Of a stretch of 64,000 nt of DNA, positions 50,660 through 61,569 are shown one piece after another; position 1 is the stretch's first letter, and each line of letters starts with the position of its first letter. The notes beneath the pieces are model-generated. The model was not told where the DNA came from. It was given only the letters and a program-made list of their open reading frames with translations, and ran no database searches. A program made the position numbers and the translations under genes. The stretch is from Bilabrum cf. latius (taxonomy: Eukaryota; Bigyra: Bicosoecida; Bigyra; Bicosoecida), in assembly GCA_965178125.1 (NCBI GenBank), contig OZ237737.1, positions 868,001-932,000 of the forward strand, written 5' to 3'.

Positions 50660-53600
50660 CCCCCCTTCTTGGCAGCCATGGGGTTCACCATGCCGCCGTC
50701 AGCAGTGGCCCCGCTGGTGGAGGTGGTCTGCATCTGGCCAAAGGCCTTGCGTCCCTCCCCACCGCGAGCACCGCCACCGACGCGCCTGCCTCCGGCGCGG
50801 CCGCGGCGAGCACCTGCCGCGGCTGTCTCCAAGCTCGATCCGCGCCGTCCCTGCACGCCCGCGCGGCGCATCTGACGGGCCAGCTCCTCGATGTGCTTGG
50901 ACAGGTTCACGTAGTTGCTGCGGATCTGCTCCCACGATGCGCCGCTCGGCGGGTTGCGCATCTGCAGCACCACCTGGGCGCGCTCCCGGATCTCCTGGGC
51001 CTCCGCCTCGGTCACACCGCGCCCATCCGCATCCGGGATCTCCTCGATCACGGGCCCGTCCTCCGCGTCCTCCTTCTTGGCGGCGGCGTCCTTCTCGGCG
51101 TTCTCGGCCAGGCGCTTGAAGATCGGGTTGGCGGACATGTCGGCGTCCGCGGGCTCGCCCTCCTGCGCCTCGAGTGCATCGGCCACCAGCTTGCGCTTGG
51201 AGGAGCCCTTCTTGGAGTTCTTCATGTTGCGCTGCTTCACCAGCAGAGCCTGCGCGTTCTCGTCGGCGCAGCCGCAGCACACCATGATCTGCTCGGGCAG
51301 CGTCTAAAGCTCGTCCGGCCGCATCTTGCCGCGGCGCACCATCTCCTCCTGGTACATGTACGAGATCTCCGTCACCAGCACGAAGATGAAGTAGAAGATG
51401 GAAGTGAAGATCAGCGTCAGCACCAGGCCAAGCAGAGTGTCCACCTGAGGCTGGAAGAAGTCGCAGTTGTTCTCGATCTCGCACTGAGTCTGGATCGCGT
51501 TGAAGCAGATGCCGGACAGGTTGATCAACAGAGCAGAGAACAGCAGGCCCGACTCCAGCGTGTTCCACGAGAACATGCCCACGGCCACGGAGCCCATGGC
51601 CTGGGCCACGGGGTTCGAGTATCGTACGGACTGGTTCGGGCGCGACCAGTCGGTCTTCTGCCCGGTCTTCTGCAGGCGCTTCTCCACATCCTTCACGTTC
51701 TTCTGCAGCTTGGCCCAGATGCTGTGCTCGTCCTCCAGGGCCAGGATCATGGTACGGCGCAGAGTCTCCTCGCGGTCGGCGGGGGCCATGTACGGCTGGT
51801 GGTACACCTGCAGGGCGTACGCGCACAGCAGCACAAGCAGACTCACGGACAGCTGCAGCGACGAGTTGTTCGCCCACACCAGCGACGTGATGGCGATCAG
51901 TGCCTTGCGGGCCAGGATCACCACGATCCAAGAGTTGAAGCCCATCGTGCCGGCGGCGTACTCGGGACGGAACGCGAAGTACGACCGCTCGATCGACCTG
52001 CGAAGATCGTACGCGCGGGGGTTGCTGATGCGGTCGTACCCCAGGCCCTTGGCGCGCAGCAGCTGGTCCTCCATGATGCGCTCCCGGTTGCTCCACAGCA
52101 CGTAGCCCAGGATGGCGGGGAAGCCGAACGTGTAGAACAGCATGAACACAATGGCGATAGGGAACACACGCATGTGCAGCCCCCCGGGCTCGTAGCATGG
52201 CTCCAGGTCACCCACCAGCATGTACGTGTTCGGATCCGAGTCGTCCACCTTGATGCAGTTCAGCGCCTCCATCAGCGTGGCAGTCACGAACAGGTACAGG
52301 AAGTAGCACACGATGATGCCGCCAGAGATCAGCTTGTTCACATGCGAGAAAGTAGAGTGCTTGTCGCTGCGGCCCAGCACCAGGTACTTGTACAGCGCGA
52401 AACTGGCGAAAGCAAGGAACAGCATGACGCCAACGGCCAGCGGGAATGCGATGGTGAAGTAGAACTTCTGCTCCCACCCGACGTTCGGGCTGATGCACTC
52501 GGGCACGGCAAGGGAGATGTTCAGGTTGAACGCAGACATGTACGTCAGCAGGTCGTCCAGCACAGGCGGGTACTTGATGCGGGCGTTGGCGAACAGAGAC
52601 ACCACCTGGAACCAGTCCACACCGATCGATAGGATGGCGATGTTGATGTTGGTCGAGTTCAGCCACAGACCCATGCCACCGGCGCAGGCAGCAGCGATGA
52701 TGAACGCCACGATCACCACCCACGGGTTGTCGGGACACTTGGCGCACACACCAGCCTTCTTGTAGTAGCCCTCGGCGCACGCGGCGCACCTGAACGAAGG
52801 AGCCTTAGACTCGTAGCCCTCGGCGCACGTGTTGTCGCCCATGCAAGCCTCGGCGGGCACGCAAGGCACGACGCACACACCACGAGCCACCTCATCGCCG
52901 CGCTGCCCGCCAGTCACAGGGCATATGGACAGCTCATCAGGGGTCTTCAGGTCGTACCAGCCACGGCGAGACACCGGGTATGTGTGCGAGTCAGTCTCAG
53001 AGTCGTAGCCGGCGCACATGGCACCCACCATCTCGCCCTGACGGGTCACAGGGCACTGCAGGCACGTCTCGCCCACACCACCGAAGTACCCAAAGTCGCA
53101 GCCCACGATCAGCTTGTTCGAGCTCTCGGCCGACAGCTCGCCCTCCAGCGAGCCAACGCGCACGCTCACAGCCTTGGGACCGGCGGTCAGCAGGTCGGTG
53201 CGAAGCGCGGGGCAGCGGATGGCATCCTCCCACGCCTCGGGCTGCCCGCGGCCTCCCTGGCCCTTCTCCACACGGGCCACCACGTCGGAGCAGTTCACGT
53301 GCATCGCCAGCGTGGCGTTCTCGGTCACCTGCAGACGCCTGCCCTCGGCTGCCTCGCCCTCAGGCGCGCCGATGTCGAACTCAAGGTCGTCTTGAGTGTA
53401 CATGCTGGTCACGTTGATGGCCAGCTCCAGGTTCCAGCCGTCCTGCACGTATCGCACGTTCTGGAACGAGTCGTTCGCAGGCCTGCGCACAGACCGCTCG
53501 TCCTCGAAGCGGCCCAGATACCGTCCAAACACCACGATGTCCTCGGGCTCAGCAGCGGCTCCGATCTGGGCAGAGTTCGTGATATACATGTAGCCAGGAT

Positions 53601-56600
53601 CCACACGGGTAGGCTCCGGGTCACGGTACTCGTACGTCACCATGGATGAGCCAGAGCTGGACGACGACAGGGGAGGTGCCTGCGACATGGGCACCACCAG
53701 AGACGGACTCAGGCGGAGAGGTGCAGCGCGCACCACCTCCACAGACACCTGCTTGCTGGCTCCCACACCAGGCGGCACAACCACACGCATGCTCGTATCA
53801 GTGCGCTCCTCCACGCCACGAGGCATACAGCTGCGCACCTCCTGGATCACCTCGTCCTCGGCAGCCCAGTGGGCGGGGATCAGCCCGTCCACCACGTCGC
53901 GGCGCACGTCCACACTCGTCGCAGACCACTCCATGCTGTCCGTGCGGCAGCCACCGCCGACAAGCACACGCACATGGTCCATGGGCGCACGGTGCGCGGC
54001 ACCCAGAGGCAGGCTGCGGGGCTGGGCCAGCTCCTGGAACACGTCCTCGGTCTCCGAGTTGGTCAGCTCGTCCAGCACGGTGTCGGGGCCGAAGCTGCGG
54101 CCCTCCAGTACCACGGTCGATCCGCGAGTATGTGCGGCGCTCATGCGAGTCAGTGCATCCTCGCCCACGTCCTCGCCAGTGGCCTCGCCCTAGGGCACGT
54201 AGTACGTCAGCCCGCTCAGCTGAGGAGGCGCGAACCGCAGAGGCACGGCGCGGGGCACCAGGGCAGGGGTCGTGTCTGGGTCGTTCCAGCCGGGGATGAT
54301 CACACCCGAAGGAGTGAAGGTCGATGCCTGCGGCTCCAGGGAGGCCAGTGCGCCACCACGAGCGGCCAGCAGCACCACACGGTATCCGATGCCCTCGGGG
54401 ATGGTCATCTCCACGGTCGTGTGGCTCCACGTCACGGACTGGGGACTCGGGCTAGACGGGTCAGTGCTGTTCGTGAAGGCCTCGCCCTCGCCCATGTACG
54501 TCTCGGCACCATCGCACGTGGGGATGGGCCTGGCACCAGAGGTAGGCACCCAGCTTGGGGGAGGGTCGATGTGGCTCAGGAACGCGCACTGCACCTTGCC
54601 GGTCTCGCGGCCCTGCGAGTCGGCCTGGGCAAGCACCTGGCGGCCGAAGTTGCGCCCACGGATGCGCACCACAGCACCTCCCGTGGGGGGCGCCTCCAGG
54701 AATCCGCCAGAGCTACTGAAAGACAGGGTCTGAGCAGACACGGTCAGGGAGTTGCTCGACACGGCGGGCAGCGAGCCATCGCTCATGGCAGACGTGATCA
54801 CCTCCACAGACTGGATCACGGGCCGGGCATAGCTGAACGCACCCGTGTAGACGTTGGACTCCTGGCCTGCCACCACCACGCGCACGTAGTAGTCGGCACC
54901 ACCGCCCTCGGGCAGAGGCACGGCGATCAGAGACTCACCTGCGCCCTCAGTCGTGATGTCGCGCACCACGTACATGCTGTCCACCTCCATCTCGCCGGCG
55001 GCATCGTTGCGCCCGATGTACACGCGCGCTGACTCGTCCACGGGGTACACCAGGGGGTGGTACTGGCCGAGACCAGACCCGCGGATCACGACCCACAGAT
55101 CTGCCTTGACGCCATACCTGTCCAGAGCCTGGTAGTGCTGGTCATCCAGGTCGATGCCAGTGGTGGGCATGCGGTATCCGTTCGTGAAGGGATTGCCCTG
55201 GCTGTCCTGGCCCACCTCCACATCGCGGGCTCCCAGAGATCCGAACATGGACTGCTCCACATCCGCGTCATCTTCCGTGGCCAGCACCACGCTCGAGATC
55301 ATAGGCATCTCGTACTTGAAGCGCACAGGGTCAGAGTCGTGGCCCAGGCCGTGGTCCACCACCAGCACCAGCTCATCGTATGCGCCCTGGCCGCGAGGAG
55401 CATCCACCGTGATGCGAGCCATGCCGGATGTGGCAGAGTCCATGGTGATGGTGGCATCGCAGTCGCTTGAGCTGAAGCCCACGAAGTTGTTCGTCATGGC
55501 AGCCTGGCTGCACGCCACCAGCGAGTACGAATCGCCGAATGTCACGGTGGCCTTCATGCCGAAGTTGTGGCCCTGAAGCACGATGGCTCCACCGGTCGAC
55601 GGGAACGTGGCCGCGTTGGCAGCCGATGTACCGGCGAAGGCAGTACCATCCACCTCGATGGCGGTCACCACGGGCTCGGCGTAGTCGATGGTCACGGCGG
55701 GAGACAGCTGGGTGCCGGCATACACGCGCACGGACACATCGCGGCCCTGCCCTGCAGGCACACGTACCCAGAAGAAGCACAGGTCCTCCAGCTGAGGTGC
55801 CGCTGAGGTAGTTGCCTGGTAGTACGCCTCGCAGGCAGCGCGCACGAAGGTGGCAGCACCGCTGCCCTCGGCCACGAAGCGAGACTGAGACTCGGCGCCA
55901 GGAGTCGTGTCGGGCTCGTACGTCACACCAGTGATGGAACCAGTGTAGATCGCCGGCTCGGGAGCAGTGATGGAGCTAGTACTGAGCTGGCGGCGGTTCA
56001 GCAGACGGCCATTGCACATCCGCTGGTCGTTGTAGTTGACCTCGTCACAGTCGTTGCCAAACAGAGCAAGCACGCCCTTCTCGTCCTGCGATGTGAGCGA
56101 CCGGAACGGCAAGGCGAGGCCCAGCACGTGCCCCTCGCCCGTCGTGGGGTACCCGCCCGGGGGCTGGCCCACAAGGTCCGAGATGATGGGAGCCTCCTGA
56201 GAGACCACCACGTCCTTGGTCGTGTACGTGTGCTCGGTGGCGGGCACGGTGCCCTTCACCTCGTCCAGCTTGTTCGTCGTCTCCACCACAGCGCGCACCG
56301 TGAAGGTACCGGCGCGCACCCACAGCCTGATCATGTCATCGCGCCACGCGATCAGCTGGAACTCCCGCTGATCAGCGGGCAGCTGCGTCTGCTGCACGTG
56401 CGAGACCCAGCCAGAAGCGCTCACGTTGCCACCGGCAGTGTCCTCGGCGAAGTTGCCCTTGTAGAACATCAGCGTGCGGCCCTCGGCCACAGGGTTCCCG
56501 CCAGGCACAGGCTCCATGTGATCCGGCCCGGGCTCCAGCGTGATCAGCCGGTACGGGGTCTCCGTGGCACCAGCGTCCTTGTCGGGAAGCAGCTCGAACC

Positions 56601-59600
56601 AGTCCGACAGCCTCTGGCCGCGTAGCGTGACCTCCCAGATGTTGCGAGTGAAAGTGTTCGCTTGGGATGGCTGTCCACCGAAGGCACGGGTGGCCTGCAG
56701 CTTGAGCTCATCGTCGCCAGACACAGCCACGGTGGTCATCTCGGGGAAGTCCAGCTCCGGCTCATTGTAGTGGAACTGCTTCAGGCTTTCCCAGTCAGAC
56801 CGAGACTCCACCTCGGCGTTTGTTGCCACCATGCCGGTCGCAGCGTCCATGCCCACGAGGCCCAGGCCAAGCACGTGGCCCCGGCCGAACCCAGGAGGCA
56901 CCACCACACGCACAGCGCCCACGTCCAGGGGCAGGCCCTGGCCCGACTGGTACCCAGCCACCTTCCCACCCACATCGTACTGCTGCCACAGGTTGTTCAC
57001 AGTACTGCGGTCCAGGGTGTCCACGAACACGCAAGCGGCGGAATCGTTCACCAGCTGCTCGGCATGGATGGGCACCAGCGAGCCCAGGTAGCTCCGCACG
57101 GCCTGCTCGTACTGCTCGCGGTCCTGAGTCTTGCCCTCGTCGTCATCGGGGATGGAGTCATCATCCAGAGAGGCGGGGCGAGGGGGGAAGCTGGGGTCCC
57201 ACAGGCCAACCACGGCGGAAGTGGGGTCGCTGGCCGGCGGCAAATGCCTGGCGAACATCACCAGAGTCTCCGAGTTCCAAGGCATGGGCTTGGGGTTGCC
57301 CACATTCGGGGTCACGTACAGCGGCGTGGGCAGGCTGAAGTCGAACGTACCGCGGGGGTCGTTGCCGCCGTCACCGCTCGCCTCGCTCACCTGGTCGGCC
57401 ACAGACACGCGGATCTGGAAATCACGCCCGATGCCGGGGCCCAGCTGCACCATGATCTGCTCGTGGGAGATCACCGTGTAGTTCAGCGCGCTGTTCCACT
57501 CGCCAGTCGCGGTCTTGCCGTACTCCACCCACTGCACCATCGCACCGGACGACTGCTCGGGGTCGTACATCTCACGGGTGGGGGGGCCCAAGTTCTGACC
57601 AGTCACCAGCACCCAGGTGCCGCCAGCCGAATCAGCGTCCTCCACACGACGGCCCATGGGTGTGCCGGGCATCATGATCTCGTTCACGGTCGGGGCCTTG
57701 TACGATGCCTGGGGCACCCGAGACCGCTCACCATTCACCACCACGATCCACTCAAGGGCGCGACCAGCGCCAGGCAGGGTCATGCACTCCAGCTGGTAGT
57801 GCGCCTGTGTCATCACGCAGTCGCGACGGGGGTCCAGCACCACCAGGCCAGAGCCATCACCCAGAGCGGGCGCAGGGGCCATGGTCAGGCCCTGGGCCAG
57901 CGACACATTCACGCGACCCTCGTAGGTTGAGTTCATGCCTCCCGGGTCTGCCACCTGCGCGATGTAGTTCACCGTGTCAGGTACCACGGGACCGAAGTTG
58001 CGGCCATCGATCACCACCTTCTGGCTACCCGTGGTGTTGGCGCGCACAGCACCCTCGCCGGTCAGCCCAGTCACAGTGGGGAAACCGTACCGGGTGAAGC
58101 CACGGCTCCACAGAGCCACCTGGCCACCCACCTCCACGGTCCATGCATGCGGGCCGTTTGCGTCCATCCACTCAGGCAGAGCTGCCATCTGGCAGTCGAT
58201 GATGTCATCGCTGCGCACCACACAGGTGGACGCCTCGATGGACTCAGTACCGGCAGTCGCCTTCAGCTGGTCGCCGGGGTAGTTGGGCCAGCGGTACACA
58301 GGGTCAGGGCCGTAGTACGCCGTCACGGGCAGGTCGGAGCTGGGGTTGCCGAAGTACCGGCCACGGATGCGCACCACATCGCCACCGGCAGTGTTGCCCT
58401 GCTGAGGCGGGTTGATGAGCTGGTACACCTGGGGCGGCCTGTACGACAGCGACCTGGTCCGGTACACGATGTTGGTCGACGGCAGCGTGCTCTCCTCGTG
58501 GCTGCACTGCTCGTCTTGCAGGATGTCAGGCGCAAGCACCACGTTCGTGTTGTCGGTGATCCTCACGCTGAGGCCGTGCCGGGCGCCAGCACCGCGCGTG
58601 TATCCCTCGCACGTGATCTGGGTGGACGCCTGGGTCAGCTCGCAGCTCAGCAGCTCAAACTGCCTGGAGCAGTCGGGGCCGAAGTACACAAGCGGCCTGG
58701 TCTCAGCTCCAAGCACCTCCATGGGACCGAAGTTCTCGCCGGTGATGATGAACCGGTTCCAGATGCGCCTTGAATCAGCGTAGCTGGTGGCATCAGCATG
58801 TGCCTGCTCATGAGTGTCGCCACGGGCGATCTCCTGGTCGTACCTGGTCTGGTACTCGGCCTCCCACGACCACCCCTCCGGCTCCATGTTGTGGTTGTAC
58901 GTGTACGAGCTCGTGATGCCAGAGCGCAGGCTGATCACGCGAGGAGGAGCGTACGTCACGGTCTGTAGCTCGGGGGCCTAAGCAAACTGCCCACCCACAG
59001 ACACTCGGATCTGAAGGTCAGCACCGATGCCCTCAGGGGCACCCACAAGCAGAGAGCCATGGTCGGCGCTCTCGATCGACGTTGACACGAACCGGTACTC
59101 GCTAGAGGTAGGGGTCACCCGGCCCACGTACACCATCACAGCCTGCGGGTCGCTGCCCAGGTCAGTGCCAGTGATTACGAACTTGCTGTTCAGCTCATGC
59201 GAAGACCCGGAGCCCACGCCCTTGGTATTCAGCCCACCTGCATTGATGGCCACCTGGTCCATGGTCACGGCCGTGATGTTGGGAGCCTGATAGCCAAACT
59301 CCATCCGCCCGATGGCAAAGCTGCGGATCTCCTCGCCATTCACCATCGCGTACACCACCCAGTTGCACAGACCAGTGCCCTCGGGTGCTGCGCAGTTCAG
59401 GGTGTTGTCGTCGGGGGCAGTGCAGCTGGTGGTCTCGTACCTGCGTCCGATCGCGTTCGTGCCCACCACACGGAAGCTAGTGGCCCGCGAGAAGCGAGAT
59501 CCGGCGAAACGCAGGGTCTCGCCACCAGACGTGGTCAAGGCGGTGCCAGTCGGCATAGTCACGGACTCCACCAGCGGCCTGTCAGTGCCGCCGCTCTCGT

Positions 59601-61569
59601 CGGACACCAGGATGATGCGCACGTCGCCGATCGTCGTGGCCCCGTAGTTGTCAGTGGCGTTCACCTTCACGGTGTACACCAGGCGCACGAACTGTCCATC
59701 GTAGATCTGGTCCGTCCAGCTGATATCGGCGGTCGCGTTGGGCGCCTCAGTCCAGTAGAAGCGACCAGCGGTGGCGTTGCCAGGCTCTCCACCCTCGATG
59801 CCCACGTAGTTCTTGCGGGTGATGTCGGAGCCAGGCCCGGGAAGGTCGCGATGTACCACTCCGGTGGAGCTCTGCAGCAGCTGCACGAACACAGTCGAGT
59901 TCACGTCCTCGTCCTCCACAGCGATCGTGTCGGTGCCGACCCAGGCCATGTCGGCCAGCTGCGAGAAGCGAGCCGTGATCTCCTGGATGTCCTCGGGGAA
60001 CATCGGGGCGTCGTTGCGGTCTTCCAGGCGGATCGTCACAGCCATCTGGGAGAAGATAGCGGCATTCACCTTCGAAGTGGCCCGCACTTGCAGCTTGTAC
60101 TCGCTGAAGCGCTCGAAGCTCAGCCCGCCGGCAGGACCCACGTGCAGTGTGCCGTCATCCGGGTCGATCGTGAACAGTGGCTCTCCATCCGGGCCACCCA
60201 CCTCAGCGTCCTGGTCCATCGAGAAGATCGAGTACTCCGTGTCCTCGTCCTTGCCCTCAGGGTCGATAGCCGTCAGCTTCGCGTCGGGGAAGGCAGACCC
60301 AGGGGCAGCGTTCTCGGGCACAGTCCGGATCGCCTGGGTGAAGTTCATCTGCTCAATGAACAGCGGGGGCTCGTCCACATCGATCAGGTACACCGGAATG
60401 CGGAACTCGGCTCCCTGCTCGGGCTGCTGCAGGGGGGTGGCACGCACCGTGATGAACTTGACAGGGTCCGTCTCGTAGTCGAGGGTGCGTCCACGAGCTA
60501 GGTACACCTGACCGCTGCAGCCGCTGATGTAAAACAGCGTGTTGCCATTGTCATCCTAGTAGCCATCGGTTAAGTTATAAATAAGCGTGATGGCATCGGA
60601 TGCGTTGGTAGACACGGAATCAGCGATGGGCAGCCCGATCGGGGTGTCTGCGGTGGCGTCCTCGCGGACCTCAAGCGGCGGGTGGTTGGAGTCAAAGGTG
60701 GGCGGGATCAGCTTGCATTGCACGCCCTGGCTCGACCAGGCTACCTCTCCGTTGCCTTCATGGTTGCACATGGCAGACTGCTCGGACACGTTCTTGGGCA
60801 GGAAGCCCTCGGCGCAGCCCCACGTGCACCCGTTGCCCTTGTACCCTCGCACGTTCAGGCATGACCTGCCAGCACCGCATGAGGTCGAGACGCGATAGTT
60901 GTCGAAGTAGGCAGTGCCGTACACGTACATGCCGGCAGTGCCAGCCTGAATGTCGTTGCGGTTGAACTCCCACAAAGGCTTCGTGTCGTCTAGAGTCTCT
61001 TCCTGGTTCGCCGTGAAGATGTTGTCGGGTGCATCATCACCATCCTTGTTGCGGTAGCCATTCTGGGGTCCCCACAGCGGCGAGAACTGCCCATCATATC
61101 CGTAGTACCTTTCGATGTCGTTGCGCACCTCGTGGGTGTCCGAGGTGGCGCCCTCCTTGGCCATGCCGTGGGTGGCATCCAGGGGCAGCAGCCACACGCG
61201 CACATTTTGGGCCTTCACGCGGGCACGGATGATGAACTCGGGGTACCTCTGGTCGTGACCAGCAAGGCGAGCCTACTCCTTGGCATCGTCGAAGAATTGG
61301 GTGAGGGTGATGTTGCGGAAGCCGTTGAAGCGAGCATCGGCAATGCGCTGGGGGACGTAGATGGGCGGTAGGTTGTTGCTGAACGAGTTGATGTTGCCGA
61401 GGTAGTTCCACCGGCCGTTCACCTGCATGATCAGGTATAGGTACCACCAGGTGGACCCGTAGTTCGTGTAATCGACACGGAAGTTGGTGCGGTCGTCAGT
61501 CATCTTGAAGGTCAGGCCACCTCGGCCCCACTCGAGCTGCATGGTGGCCTCCACGGTCACCACCTGCTA
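50653..61569 (-). repeat. Inverted-repeat arm B (pairs with 12313-23229)
   Basis: Reverse-complement partner of arm A, inside the last exon of copy 3. The arms face each other across the 27.4-kb core 23230-50652. Coordinates follow p -> 73882-p without indels. Confidence 0.9.
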
